Origin: Heyndrickxia acidiproducens DSM 23148
Lineage (GTDB): Bacteria; Bacillota; Bacilli; Bacillales; Bacillaceae_C
DNA length: 64,000 nucleotides
Assembly: GCF_000374345.1 (NCBI RefSeq)
Contig: NZ_KB893985.1
Coordinates: forward strand, 17,646-81,645
Direction of reading: 5' to 3'
A model generated the notes under the pieces. The model ran no database searches. It was not told where the DNA came from and worked only from the letters and a program-made list of their open reading frames with translations. Positions 1-8,652 of this stretch are shown in pieces. The first letter of the stretch is position 1. Each line of letters opens with the position of its first letter. Made by a program: the position numbers and the translations under genes.

Positions 1-119
1 CGCTCACGCAGGATATAGCAATGACAGGCCGGGGGATTTTTCGGTAAACTGTTCTTTTCAGTAGCTCCACCGTTAATTGTCTTCACATGGCAGGGGAGCA
101 TAATCCCATAATCTAACAT
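1..119 (-). CDS. Possible partial ORF running off the left edge
   Basis: A reading frame without stops runs from an ATG at 119 leftwards past base 1, giving about 39 codons. A good ribosome binding site (AAAGGAG) lies about 12 bases upstream of that ATG. The visible peptide (MLDYGIMLPCHVKTINGG...) has no motif I recognise, and the downstream part is not in the window. It could be the start of a real gene divergent from the transporter at 244, or a chance frame. Confidence 0.3.
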   Translation of the reverse strand, partial: MLDYGIMLPCHVKTINGGATEKNSLPKNPPACHCYILRE

Positions 120-204
120 GGATATAACCATCTCCTTTTATTCTGGAAAAGTTGGCTAAATCAAGCAAATTTTCTGCTGCAATCATTCCGTATACGAAAT
201 AATT

Positions 205-235
205 TGCTATAATAAAAGATGTTTTTAAAAGGAGG
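205..235 (+). promoter_or_regulatory. Extended -10 promoter and RBS of the yedE-like operon
   Basis: TGCTATAAT at 205-213 is a perfect extended -10 element (TGnTATAAT). No good -35 is seen, which is common for extended -10 promoters. GGAGG at 231-235 lies 8 bases before the TTG start at 244, and this spacing supports the TTG as the start codon. Confidence 0.6.
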
Positions 236-243
236 CAAAGATT

Positions 244-1482
244 TTGTTTACCGCATTATTGCAAAAAGTCCATGAAAAATATTTTGGACGGTTTTGGAAT
301 CCATTTATTGTTTTAATTTTGGCAGGCTTCTTTGCCGCTTTTTATTTTGGCCTGACCGGAACACTTTGGGCTGTAACCGGGGAGTTTACGCGCTGGGGAG
401 GAAATTTTCTGCAGCTATTTGGCGTAGATACTTCCGAATGGGCGTATTTTAAAGGGATTAAACTGGTCGGAGAACCGGTGGACCGGACAGATGGCTGGCT
501 TGTGATGGGGATGCTGCTCGGCAGTCTGTTCAGTGCGCTGATCAGCCAAAATTTCAAATGGAAACGCCCGCGGCAAAAGCGCCGCTGGGTATGGGGATTT
601 ATTGGCGGCATGATTGCCGGGTTCGGTACCCGGCTTGCAATGGGCTGCAACTTGGCGGCTTTTTTTACTGGGCTGCCGCAGTTTTCTGTCCATTCATGGC
701 TGTTCATTGCCGGTACCGCAATTGGAACATATGCAGGCGTAAAGCTTGCCGTTCTGCCAGTATTTAAAGGAAAACCAAAGCTTGAATTCGGCGCCCGTCC
801 TGCAAGAAAAGCAGTTCCCGGCACCCAAAAACAAAGCGGGCAGCTTTATGCTGCAGTTTTTGTCCTGATCATGATTGCCCTCATTGCAATTTATTATATT
901 GCTGCCGGCAAGGCCATGCTCGGATTTTCCGCGCTGTTTGGGGCTGTATTTGGTTTACTGATTCAACGTGGGCAAATTTGCTTTACATCCGGGCTTCGCG
1001 ACTTATGGCTGACAGGCAGGGGCACGCTCGGAAAAGCGATTATTGCCGGGATGGCGATCCAGACGGTTGGAACGGCTATCTTCATTTTCAAAGGCACCCA
1101 GCCTGTCATCCACTGGGCAAGCCCGGGAGCGTTCATCGGCGGCATCCTGTTTGGCGTTGGAATTGTCATTGCGGGCGGCTGTGAAACCGGCTGGATGTAC
1201 CGGATCACCGAAGGCCAGGTCCAGTTTTTTGCAGTTGGTGCCGGAAATGTGGCAGGCGCAACCCTTCTGGCATACGGATGGGACCATTGGGGCGTATTTA
1301 ATCAGTTTGTCAAAGGCTGGCCTGAAATAAACTTGGTTTCATCTCTCGGATGGGCCGGGGCATTGCTGGGCACGGCTGGATTTCTGGCGTTGCTCTATCT
1401 GCTTGTCATCTGGAGGGAGAACTGGTATACGAAAAAAATGGCGCAAAAAAAGAGGCTGTTATCCAAAAAGACGACAGCATAA
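244..1482 (+). CDS. YeeE/YedE-family membrane transporter (sulfur or selenium compounds)
   Basis: A 412-residue multi-pass membrane protein of the YeeE/YedE family, whose characterised members import thiosulfate (TsuA) or are linked to selenium metabolism (YedE). Conserved cysteines sit in the family's characteristic spots: AMGCNL (about residue 135), GQICFTS (about 246) and GGCETG (about 313). In TsuA, equivalent cysteines line the path that relays the substrate. The start is TTG at 244 with GGAGG 8 bases upstream. A TusA-like protein gene follows after 21 bases, so the pair forms a typical transporter plus sulfur-carrier operon. The substrate (thiosulfate or a selenium compound) cannot be decided from sequence. 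Confidence 0.85.
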   Translation: MFTALLQKVHEKYFGRFWNPFIVLILAGFFAAFYFGLTGTLWAVTGEFTRWGGNFLQLFGVDTSEWAYFKGIKLVGEPVDRTDGWLVMGMLLGSLFSALISQNFKWKRPRQKRRWVWGFIGGMIAGFGTRLAMGCNLAAFFTGLPQFSVHSWLFIAGTAIGTYAGVKLAVLPVFKGKPKLEFGARPARKAVPGTQKQSGQLYAAVFVLIMIALIAIYYIAAGKAMLGFSALFGAVFGLLIQRGQICFTSGLRDLWLTGRGTLGKAIIAGMAIQTVGTAIFIFKGTQPVIHWASPGAFIGGILFGVGIVIAGGCETGWMYRITEGQVQFFAVGAGNVAGATLLAYGWDHWGVFNQFVKGWPEINLVSSLGWAGALLGTAGFLALLYLLVIWRENWYTKKMAQKKRLLSKKTTA

Positions 1483-1503
1483 CCATACAGGAGGCTAAAT
1501 CAA

Positions 1504-1755
1504 ATGGCTGAAAAAAAGAAACAATTAATGGTTGATGCAACACTCGATGTTCGTGGGGAATCCTGCCCCTATCCGGAGCTTTATACGCTTGAAGCAATAG
1601 AAAAATTGGAAGACGGGAAAATATTAGAAGTCATCGCTGATTGCCCGCAATCCTTCATCAATGTGCCGGCATCCTGCAAAAGGCACGGGCATCAAGTCCT
1701 GTCAACTGTCAAAGATGGCACAACATTATATTATTATATCCAGGTTTGTAAATAA
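1504..1755 (+). CDS. TusA/YedF-like sulfurtransferase
   Basis: A small 83-residue protein with the TusA signature: LDVRGESCPYPEL around residues 14-25, with the sulfur-carrying cysteine in the Cys-Pro motif at residue 21. TusA-family proteins carry persulfide sulfur and pass it to partners. Here it is encoded 21 bases after a YeeE/YedE transporter, where it likely receives sulfur (or selenium) entering through the membrane protein. Its RBS (GGAGG) lies just upstream of the ATG. A hairpin terminator follows the stop codon. Confidence 0.85.
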   Translation: MAEKKKQLMVDATLDVRGESCPYPELYTLEAIEKLEDGKILEVIADCPQSFINVPASCKRHGHQVLSTVKDGTTLYYYIQVCK

Positions 1756-1769
1756 GCTGGATACAGAAG

Positions 1770-1806
1770 AAATCAGGCCCGATAAAAATGCGGCCTGATT
1801 TCTTTT
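1770..1806. terminator. Rho-independent terminator between tusA-like gene and his operon
   Basis: AAATCAGGCC (1770-1779) pairs with GGCCTGATTT (1792-1801) around a 12-base loop, followed by a T-rich tract on the plus strand. The minus strand also has a T-rich tail, so it may end both converging transcripts. Confidence 0.75.
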
Positions 1807-1912
1807 ATTTATAGGGAGATAAAAGAACATGCCCCTTTATGAGAAACCCGCACAAATGTTCACGATTAAACTTTTTCTGTCTGCCTCTACCATTTTTTGA
1901 GATGATTCAGGT

Positions 1913-2578
1913 TTACCACTTTTCAATTTTCTTGCGGTCGCCTTTGCTGTTTCCCTTTTTCGCTGACCGGTTTCGCAATTCCTGTTCCACCTCTTCAAGT
2001 TTTACATTTTGGCTGGCGAGCAGGACAAACGTATGGAACAATAAGTCCGCCGTTTCGAAAACAATTTCTTCTTTACTGTTGTTTTTCGCAGCGATGATCA
2101 CTTCGCCGGCTTCTTCGATAAATTTTTTTGCAATTTTATCAATGCCTTTATCAAATAAATAGTTGGTATAGGAATTTTCAACCGGTTCTGTTTTCCGGCT
2201 TTCGATTTCTTCCATTAACAGGTCGAAAATTCTTTTGTTGGAAGGCATGCCCGTTTCCGCTGCTTTCCCGTTTTCATCAATCGTGCGGTAAAAGCAGGTG
2301 CGCTCTCCGGTATGGCAGGCCGGGCCGCTTGGATCTACACGGAGCAGCAGCGTATCGGCATCGCAGTCGGCCTGGATTGATTTTACTTTTTGCGTGTTGC
2401 TGGATGTTTCGCCTTTATGCCAGAGTGTTTCTCTTGAACGTGAGTAAAACCAGGTTTCTTTTGTTTCTAGTGTCTTTCTGTACGCTTCTTCATTCATATA
2501 TGCGAGCATCAATACATCGCCCGTGCTGTCATCGACCACAATCGCGGGGATCAGCCCTTTTGAAAAATCAAGCTTCAC
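1913..2578 (-). CDS. hisI: HisIE, phosphoribosyl-AMP cyclohydrolase / phosphoribosyl-ATP pyrophosphatase
   Basis: A 221-residue bifunctional enzyme catalysing steps 2 and 3 of histidine synthesis. The N-terminal cyclohydrolase half (residues 1 to about 105) has the metal-binding region ADCDADT and [12 protein letters not shown]. The C-terminal half (about 115-205) is the MazG-like pyrophosphohydrolase, with [12 protein letters not shown]. The start is GTG with GGAGT 8 bases upstream; it overlaps the 3' end of hisF by 11 bases, consistent with translational coupling. This is the last gene of the his operon. Confidence 0.96.
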   Translation of the reverse strand: MKLDFSKGLIPAIVVDDSTGDVLMLAYMNEEAYRKTLETKETWFYSRSRETLWHKGETSSNTQKVKSIQADCDADTLLLRVDPSGPACHTGERTCFYRTIDENGKAAETGMPSNKRIFDLLMEEIESRKTEPVENSYTNYLFDKGIDKIAKKFIEEAGEVIIAAKNNSKEEIVFETADLLFHTFVLLASQNVKLEEVEQELRNRSAKKGNSKGDRKKIEKW

Positions 2579-3329
2579 GAATATTCACTCCTTCATTGCT
2601 GCAGCAGTCCTTCACTTCTTTGATGGTAAACGTGCCTTCATGGAAAATCGACGCTGCAAGTGCCGCGGAGACATCGGTTTCTTTAAATACTTCCGGGAAA
2701 TGTTCCGGTTTGCCGCAGCCGCCGGACGCAATCACAGGAATTTGCAGCGTTTTGACCATTGTTTCCGTAAGCGGCAAATCAAAACCATCTTTGACGCCGT
2801 CCGTATCAACGCTCGTCAATAAAATTTCGCCGGCGCCGAGGCGTTCAGCCTCCTTCGCCCATTCGAGCGCGTCAAGCCCGGTGTCAATCCTGCCGCCATT
2901 GACAAGCACATGCCACTTGCCTGCTTCCACTTTCTTCGCATCGATTGCAACGACCACACATTGCGCGCCGAAACGTTCGGACGACTGGCGGATCAGCTCC
3001 GGATTCCGGACTGCAGCTGAATTCATCGATACTTTGTCCGCCCCTGCTTTTAACAGGCGGGTAACATCATCTATTGTCCGTACACCGCCTCCGACTGTAA
3101 ATGGAATAAACACATTTTCAGCAGTTCTTTTTACCATGTTGACAACCGTGTCCCGCTGTTCATGAGTTGCCGTGATATCGAGGAAAACCAGCTCATCGGC
3201 GCCGCTTTCAGAGTAAAATTGTGCTAGTTCAACCGGATCACCGACCGTGCGCAGGCCGACAAAATTTGTGCCTTTTACCACTTTCCCGTCTTTGACATCA
3301 AGACAGGGGATGATTCTTTTCGCAATCAT
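2568..3329 (-). CDS. hisF: HisF, imidazole glycerol phosphate synthase cyclase subunit
   Basis: A 253-residue (beta-alpha)8 barrel. It shows the two catalytic aspartates of the family: D11 in CLDVKDG and D130 in VAIDAKK. Together with HisH (glutaminase subunit, encoded at 4029-4640) it converts PRFAR and ammonia into imidazole glycerol phosphate and AICAR. The two phosphate-binding half-barrel repeats are visible (VGGGVR early, ASGGCG late). It overlaps hisA by 32 bases and hisI by 11, so it belongs to the tightly coupled his operon. Confidence 0.97.
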   Translation of the reverse strand: MIAKRIIPCLDVKDGKVVKGTNFVGLRTVGDPVELAQFYSESGADELVFLDITATHEQRDTVVNMVKRTAENVFIPFTVGGGVRTIDDVTRLLKAGADKVSMNSAAVRNPELIRQSSERFGAQCVVVAIDAKKVEAGKWHVLVNGGRIDTGLDALEWAKEAERLGAGEILLTSVDTDGVKDGFDLPLTETMVKTLQIPVIASGGCGKPEHFPEVFKETDVSAALAASIFHEGTFTIKEVKDCCSNEGVNIREA

Positions 3330-4032
3330 TTTGCGCCACTCCCTTTAAACGGATTCTGCCTTCGTAAATGGCTTTGCCGACAATGGCTTCCTGAATGCCG
3401 ATTGCACTTAAGTTTTTTACATCTTCTTCGGTTGTGATCCCGCCTGATGCGATGATATCGCAGGAAACGGCGTTAAGAAGTGCTTTTAATGCTTTAAGAT
3501 TTGGCCCCTGCATGGTGCCGTCCCTTGAAATATCGGTAAAAACAATGCGTTTTACACCGATTCTTTCCATTTTTCTGGCAAAATCGATATCATCCATTTC
3601 CGTAACTGAAAGCCAGCCATGTGTTGCAACTTTACCATTTTTCGCATCAATGCCGACGACAATTTTTTCCGGAAACGCGGCGACGGCTGCTTTTAAAAAA
3701 TCCGGATTTTCAATTGCCGCCGTCCCAAGTACAATCCGGGATGCGCCGATTTCCGCGTATTTACGTATCGTCTCGAGATCGCGAATGCCGCCGCCGATCT
3801 CGATTGGAACCGTAGATAATTTACATAAATTTTCGATGAGATCGATTTGTTTCGGGCTGCCTGCTCTCGCCCCGTCGAGATCAACAATATGGATGATTTC
3901 GGCGCCGTCTGCGATAAAACGGGCAAGCTGGGCAGCCGGGTCAGATGCAACTTCTGTTGTCCTGTTAAAATCGCCCTGGTAAAGCCGGACGCATTTTCCG
4001 GCTATTAAATCAATGGCAGGGATAATTTTCAT
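3298..4032 (-). CDS. hisA: HisA, ProFAR isomerase
   Basis: A 244-residue (beta-alpha)8 barrel, 1-(5-phosphoribosyl)-5-[(5-phosphoribosylamino)methylideneamino]imidazole-4-carboxamide isomerase. The start [20 protein letters not shown] carries the catalytic Asp8. The second catalytic Asp (about residue 129) is in VGIDAKNG, and IEIGGGIR and IASGGI form the phosphate sites. It overlaps hisH by 4 bases and hisF by 32. Confidence 0.97.
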   Translation of the reverse strand: MKIIPAIDLIAGKCVRLYQGDFNRTTEVASDPAAQLARFIADGAEIIHIVDLDGARAGSPKQIDLIENLCKLSTVPIEIGGGIRDLETIRKYAEIGASRIVLGTAAIENPDFLKAAVAAFPEKIVVGIDAKNGKVATHGWLSVTEMDDIDFARKMERIGVKRIVFTDISRDGTMQGPNLKALKALLNAVSCDIIASGGITTEEDVKNLSAIGIQEAIVGKAIYEGRIRLKGVAQNDCEKNHPLS

Positions 4033-4640
4033 GCCTGCACCTCCATGCTGCTTTCCTGTAAAAATGTTTTTAATAAGTCCATGCCGACCTTTCCGCTTTT
4101 TTCCGGGTGGAACTGCATACCGTATACATTTTTGTTGCGGACAACTGCAGGAATTTCTGTCCCGTAATCGGTTGAGGCAACGATATATGACGCGGTTGTC
4201 TCTGCCTGGAACGAGTGGACGAAATATACATGTTTATTTTGAAAGGCATTAAAAGCCGGGAACCCTTCCTTAATATCAAGCGTATTCCAGCCGATATGCG
4301 GGAGGATGTGCTTCGTTTCAATCTTTCTGACTGTGCCCGGAATAAAGCCAAGCCCTTTTGAAAGGCCGTTTTCAAAACCGGTTTCAAATAATAGCTGCAT
4401 GCCAAGGCAAATCCCTAAAAAAGGTTTCTTTTCGGCGAGGTCTTCCAATACCGGCCGCAGCCCGCGCTTTTCAATTTCAAAGACGGCCGCTTTAAAGGCG
4501 CCAACCCCCGGCAGCACGATATGGGAGGCTGCATACAGCTGCTTCGGGTCATCGGTTATGATCACTTCATAGCCAAGCTTGCGGAAAGCGTTTGATGCGC
4601 TCGCAATATTGCCCATGCCGTAATCTACAATGGCAATCAT
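4029..4640 (-). CDS. hisH: HisH, imidazole glycerol phosphate synthase glutaminase subunit
   Basis: A 203-residue class I glutamine amidotransferase. The nucleophile Cys78 lies in GICLGMQL, and the His-Glu pair lies in MQFHPEKSG near the C-terminus. It releases ammonia from glutamine and channels it to HisF. Start and stop overlaps with hisB and hisA are 4 bases each (ATGA type), showing coupled translation. Confidence 0.97.
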   Translation of the reverse strand: MIAIVDYGMGNIASASNAFRKLGYEVIITDDPKQLYAASHIVLPGVGAFKAAVFEIEKRGLRPVLEDLAEKKPFLGICLGMQLLFETGFENGLSKGLGFIPGTVRKIETKHILPHIGWNTLDIKEGFPAFNAFQNKHVYFVHSFQAETTASYIVASTDYGTEIPAVVRNKNVYGMQFHPEKSGKVGMDLLKTFLQESSMEVQA

Positions 4641-5224
4641 TCAATCAACCCCTTTGTGGAATTTACGCCTTTAATTTCCGGGTCGACCGCAACTGCCTGG
4701 TGGAGCGCACGGCCCAGGGCTTTAAAGAGTGCCTCGATTTTATGGTGCGTGTTCATGCCATACAGTACACGGGCGTGCACCGTCATCGCCGACTGGAAGG
4801 AAAAAGCCTGGAAAAATTCGCGGACGAGTTCGGTATCAAAGTTTCCAAGTTTCGGGTTGGCAAGCTCAGCATCAAAATGAAGGAAAGGCCGGCCGCTGAT
4901 ATCGAGTGTAACAAAGCCAAGCGCTTCATCCATCGGCACATAAGCCGATCCGTAACGTGTAATGCCTTTTTTATCGCCGAGCGCTTCGCGAACCAGCTGC
5001 CCAAGCACAATGCCGATGTCCTCGACAGTATGGTGGCTGTCGATATGCAGATCGCCTTTTGCCTTCACAACAAGGCCGATGCGGCCGTGTTTGGCAAACA
5101 GGTCCAGCATATGATCAAAAAATCCGACACCTGTTTCAATTGTGACTTCGGTTGCATCATCTAAATTGACCGCGACTTCGATAAATGTTTCATTGGTTTT
5201 TCTGCTTTTTGCTGCTGTACGCAA
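4637..5224 (-). CDS. hisB: HisB, imidazoleglycerol-phosphate dehydratase
   Basis: A 195-residue monofunctional IGP dehydratase, the Firmicute form without the phosphatase domain found in enterobacteria. The metal-binding histidine motifs are [13 protein letters not shown] near residue 35, [10 protein letters not shown] near 65, and the C-terminal DxHHxxE-like motif [17 protein letters not shown] near 160. It dehydrates IGP to imidazole-acetol phosphate. The histidinol-phosphatase and HisC aminotransferase needed next are not in this window. Confidence 0.97.
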   Translation of the reverse strand: MRTAAKSRKTNETFIEVAVNLDDATEVTIETGVGFFDHMLDLFAKHGRIGLVVKAKGDLHIDSHHTVEDIGIVLGQLVREALGDKKGITRYGSAYVPMDEALGFVTLDISGRPFLHFDAELANPKLGNFDTELVREFFQAFSFQSAMTVHARVLYGMNTHHKIEALFKALGRALHQAVAVDPEIKGVNSTKGLIE

Positions 5225-5230
5225 AGTTTT

Positions 5231-6514
5231 TCACCCTTTCACCCGTTTTTCAACTGCCCGCAAATGCCCGGCGAGCCGTTCCTGATCCGCAATTGCGATT
5301 ACTGACGGTGCCGCTTTTTGCAAAGCATTCTTGGAATAATGCAAATATGTAATTTTTTTGAAGAAATCATCAACAGACAGCCCTGATGAGAAACGCGCTG
5401 TCCCCGACGTCGGCAGGACATGGTTCGGGCCGCCGAAATAATCGCCAATTGCTTCCGGTGTGTTTTCACCAAGAAATACTGAGCCGGCATTTTTTACTTT
5501 TGAGAGCTGCAAGAGCGGATTTTGGACCTGAATTTCCAAATGCTCAGGCGCCAGCCGGTTGCAAAGTTCAAAGGCCTGGTCAATATTTTCCACAAGTACT
5601 GCTGCACTTTGTGTTTTGATCGAGGTTTCAGCGATCTCCCGGCGCGGCAGGACAGTGCATTGTTTTTCAAGCGCTTCTTTTGTTGCTTCAATTAACGGGC
5701 GTGAAGTCGTGAACAAGAACGTCCGGGCCCGCTCGTCGTGTTCTGCCTGTGCGATTAAATCAGCGGCAATATAAACCGGGTTGGCATTTTCATCAGCAAT
5801 GACCGCCACTTCCGAGGGGCCTGCGATCATATCAATGCCAACTGTTCCGTAGACAAGCGATTTGGCGGCGGCCACATATGCATTCCCCGGGCCGACGATT
5901 TTATCGACCGTTGGAATCGTTTCGGTTCCGTACGCCAGCGCGCCGATCGCCTGGATGCCGCCGATTTTGTAGATCGTGCGAACGCCGGCAATGTCTGCAG
6001 CAACCGATAAGATCGGGGCAATTTTTTTGCCTTCGCGCAGCGGCGTCACCATGATGACTTCTTCAACCCCCGCCAAAACGGCAGGAATGGCATTCATTAA
6101 AACGGTTGATGGATAGCAGGCAGTCCCGCCCGGCACATAAATACCGACTTTTTCAACCGGCCTGAACAGCTGCCCGGCAATGATGTCTTCCTCCATCTGG
6201 ATGATCCGCGAGTTTTGCAGCTGTTTTGCGTGGAAATTGCGGATGTTTTCAGCCGCTTTCTGCAGGGCTTCGATGACTTCTTTTGAAACTTCCTGCCAGG
6301 CCCGTTTCCGTTCATCAGCGGAAACTTCCCAGGTTTCAGGCACTTCGCCATCAAATTTGGCGACGTATTTTTCAAGTGCCGCATCGCCGTTTAAACGAAT
6401 GTCTTCAAGCACAGCTTTTGCCGTTTTCAATACGTTTTCATCTAGCACACTGCTTTTGTTTTTCGAACGTAAAAAACTTTCGGTAAATTGTTCCTTTGTG
6501 AACTCCCTAATCAT
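5231..6514 (-). CDS. hisD: HisD, histidinol dehydrogenase
   Basis: A 427-residue zinc enzyme that oxidises histidinol twice to give histidine, using NAD. It has the family signature around IDMIAGPSEVAVIADENANP and the catalytic Glu-His region AEHDERA. A C-terminal Gly-Pro-Asn-His segment (FGGPNHVLPTSGTARF) contributes the zinc site. It overlaps hisG by 4 bases and is 6 bases from hisB. Confidence 0.97.
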   Translation of the reverse strand: MIREFTKEQFTESFLRSKNKSSVLDENVLKTAKAVLEDIRLNGDAALEKYVAKFDGEVPETWEVSADERKRAWQEVSKEVIEALQKAAENIRNFHAKQLQNSRIIQMEEDIIAGQLFRPVEKVGIYVPGGTACYPSTVLMNAIPAVLAGVEEVIMVTPLREGKKIAPILSVAADIAGVRTIYKIGGIQAIGALAYGTETIPTVDKIVGPGNAYVAAAKSLVYGTVGIDMIAGPSEVAVIADENANPVYIAADLIAQAEHDERARTFLFTTSRPLIEATKEALEKQCTVLPRREIAETSIKTQSAAVLVENIDQAFELCNRLAPEHLEIQVQNPLLQLSKVKNAGSVFLGENTPEAIGDYFGGPNHVLPTSGTARFSSGLSVDDFFKKITYLHYSKNALQKAAPSVIAIADQERLAGHLRAVEKRVKG

Positions 6515-7131
6515 TTGAGGATCTCCTCTCCCTGCAATTTCTGAATGAAGGGCTGTATCGCGTCTTTTTTTAATTTTAGCGCGGACCGGTTGGCAATCAG
6601 CCTCGATGTGATGGGCTGAATATTTTCAATGACAACGAGCCCGTTTTCTCTCAGTGTGTTCCCTGTTTCAACAATGTCGACAATTGCATCTGCGAGCCCG
6701 ACGATCGGTGCCAATTCAACGGAACCTTCCAATTTTACGATGTCAACAGATTCGCCTTTTTCACGAAAAAAGCGCTGTGTAACATGGGGATATTTCGTGG
6801 CAATCCGTCGTTTGCGGTTATGCCGGATGCTTTCCGGTTTTCCGCAGAGCGCAAAGCGGCATTTACCGAACGGCAAGGGCATCAGATCGAATACATCCGG
6901 CTGGTCTTCGGCTAAAATATCTTCCCCGACAATGCCGATATCGCAAATTCCGTATTCGACATAGGTTGCAACATCGACACCTTTTACGAATATACAGATA
7001 AATTCATCGGTTTCAACGAGTAATTTCCGGCCTTTATCGATGAGCGGGCCAACCTCAAATCCGCGCGTCTTTACATATTGCAAAAATTGTTTTTCTACTC
7101 TGCCTTTTGTTAATGCAATGCTGATTTTCAA
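6511..7131 (-). CDS. hisG: HisG, ATP phosphoribosyltransferase catalytic subunit (short form)
   Basis: A short-form HisG of about 206 residues lacking the C-terminal regulatory domain, so it needs HisZ, encoded just upstream, for activity. The PRPP-binding segment is EGSVELAPIVGLADAIVDIVETGNTLRENG in concept (residues about 130-165). I chose the TTG at 7131 because it overlaps the hisZ stop as TTGA, with AGAAGAGG just upstream, and yields MKISIALTKGR, the family's usual beginning. An in-frame ATG at 7149 would add six untypical residues (MGGRRG). It catalyses the first committed, feedback-regulated step of histidine synthesis. Confidence 0.93.
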   Translation of the reverse strand: MKISIALTKGRVEKQFLQYVKTRGFEVGPLIDKGRKLLVETDEFICIFVKGVDVATYVEYGICDIGIVGEDILAEDQPDVFDLMPLPFGKCRFALCGKPESIRHNRKRRIATKYPHVTQRFFREKGESVDIVKLEGSVELAPIVGLADAIVDIVETGNTLRENGLVVIENIQPITSRLIANRSALKLKKDAIQPFIQKLQGEEILK

Positions 7132-8252
7132 ACCTCTTCTGCCCCCCATTTGCCGCTATTGTTTGTAAGCTGCAGCACGGTGTCAAATTCACCCCGGACC
7201 GGCTTTTCGAACCGGACATCGACAATGCTGCCTGTATACTTTTTTCTTAGCTTTTCCGCTTCAGCGAGCGTTTCCTCAGTGGCGATGATACAAATTTTTT
7301 CAGGCGTTTTTTCATTCCCGAGCTGTTCTGCTAAAATATCGGCGTTAAACGCAATTCCGACAGCAGTCGTTTTGCGGTTAAACTGGTCATACAGTTTATC
7401 ATAGCAGCCCCCTGAAAAGCAGGCTGCCCCATTTTGTTTTAAGAATCCCCTGAACAATATCCCGGTATAATAAGGAAGATTTTTGACCCTGCCCAGGTCA
7501 ATGATGATATCTTTAATACCGATTGCAAACAAGGTTTCGCCCAGCTTTTGAATATGTTCAAGCATCCTGATGTGTGCGGGCCTGCCTTTCCAGCGGTCCA
7601 GATAGGTTTGGATCATGCTGAAAGGGCCGTAAGCATCAACGAGTGCTGCCAGTTCTGCCGCGATTTCCCCATTGCCGCCTGAGCTTGCAATGCCATATAC
7701 TTCATCTTTGCGCTTATCGTGCATCGCAGCCCGCAACCTGTCAACCTGGTCAGCCGGCAAACCCAATTCTGCCACCCATTCTTCAAAAATGCCGGTATGG
7801 CCAAGTTCAACCATGACATCCTGAATCCCGAGCTGTGCGAAGAAATCGTGGGCAAAAAACAAGCATTCGCTTTCCCCGAGCAGTGCCGGAAGATCCACGA
7901 TTTCGATTCCGACCTGCCTGCTTTCAAGTCCCGGCGTTTCCTGTCTGAAAATCGATCCCTGGTATGCCCATTTATGTTGCTGAAACTCCTTTTTAGCAAG
8001 CGCTCTTGCAATTGAAGTGGTCCAGTCCGGCCGAAGCACTTCAATCTGGCCGCCGGCGTTAAACCATTTCAGCATATTTTGCAGTTTCATCCCGACTTGC
8101 ACGTTTGTAAATGTATCTGCATATTCAACAAGCGGCGTTGAAATTTCTGTATAATTCCGCAGTGCTGCCACATGGCGGAAGGTTTCAAATACTTTTGAAC
8201 GATTGGCAATAATTGCGCCAATTTCATCCTGGCTGCCTTCTGGTAAAAACAT
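7128..8252 (-). CDS. hisZ: HisZ, ATP phosphoribosyltransferase regulatory subunit
   Basis: A 374-residue paralogue of histidyl-tRNA synthetase that lacks the anticodon-binding domain and aminoacylation motifs. It starts MFLPEGSQDEIG and shows the class II-like core motifs (LRPDWTTSIAR; GGCYDKLYDQF). HisZ forms a hetero-octamer with short HisG and confers histidine feedback inhibition. First gene of the operon; the promoter with a candidate operator lies 35-56 bases upstream of its ATG. Confidence 0.95.
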   Translation of the reverse strand: MFLPEGSQDEIGAIIANRSKVFETFRHVAALRNYTEISTPLVEYADTFTNVQVGMKLQNMLKWFNAGGQIEVLRPDWTTSIARALAKKEFQQHKWAYQGSIFRQETPGLESRQVGIEIVDLPALLGESECLFFAHDFFAQLGIQDVMVELGHTGIFEEWVAELGLPADQVDRLRAAMHDKRKDEVYGIASSGGNGEIAAELAALVDAYGPFSMIQTYLDRWKGRPAHIRMLEHIQKLGETLFAIGIKDIIIDLGRVKNLPYYTGILFRGFLKQNGAACFSGGCYDKLYDQFNRKTTAVGIAFNADILAEQLGNEKTPEKICIIATEETLAEAEKLRKKYTGSIVDVRFEKPVRGEFDTVLQLTNNSGKWGAEEV

Positions 8253-8281
8253 TCGGTCTCACATCCTAAAGATCTCTCTTT

Positions 8282-8308
8282 ATTATATTAGTACTCTAAT
8301 ACACTAAA
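8282..8308 (-). promoter_or_regulatory. his operon promoter -10 with overlapping candidate HisR (YerC-type) operator
   Basis: On the minus strand a perfect TATAAT (8282-8287) is immediately preceded by the imperfect palindrome ATTAGAGTACTAAT (8287-8300), which itself overlaps a related copy, TTTAGTGTATTAG (8296-8308). No strong -35 is seen. Palindromic TTAGTNNACTAA-like sites are what I recall for the TrpR-like regulator HisR/YerC of Firmicute his operons. Assignment to that regulator is inference; the palindrome and the -10 are directly visible. Confidence 0.55.
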
Positions 8309-8652
8309 GGATTATTGGTTGAATTAAAGATAACATATTTGGAGAGGAGACGTCAAGAAGAAATGTTGCAGAGGTTCAGGGCCCTTTTGCTAATAGATTT
8401 CGACAAATATAACAGATATTCCTGCAATTAAAACCTGCCAATTCCCCGAAATCCCTAAAATATGAAAATTGTTCAAAAACCTTATTAAAAAAACCTCCTA
8501 AAATGATGTAACCCCCTAAGTAAAAACAGCTAGGGGGATTTTTAAACTTTAAATTTTCAAGTGCAAGCAGAAGGAATAGCTGGCAGATAGGCCTGTGGAT
8601 TACTTGCCGGCACAGCATTTTAGGCTTATGGTGCCGGCTGTCCTTAAAAGTT
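8309..8652. other. Intergenic region without a recognisable gene
   Basis: No convincing gene is present. Two hairpins are visible. CCCCCTA/TAGGGGG at 8512-8518/8531-8537 is followed by ATTTTTAAA on the plus strand. GCCGGCAC/GTGCCGGC at 8606-8613/8631-8638 has no T-tract. The second lies just after namZ (minus strand) and may slow or protect that transcript's 3' end. Confidence 0.5.

Noticed and set aside
2128..3165. Long plus-strand frame of 345 codons opposite hisI/hisF
   Set aside because: It is antisense to two clear his genes with complete catalytic motifs; no RBS and no similarity.
8376..8618. Open frame of 80 codons (minus strand)
   Set aside because: No RBS, no recognisable similarity, and it runs through hairpins between two operons.
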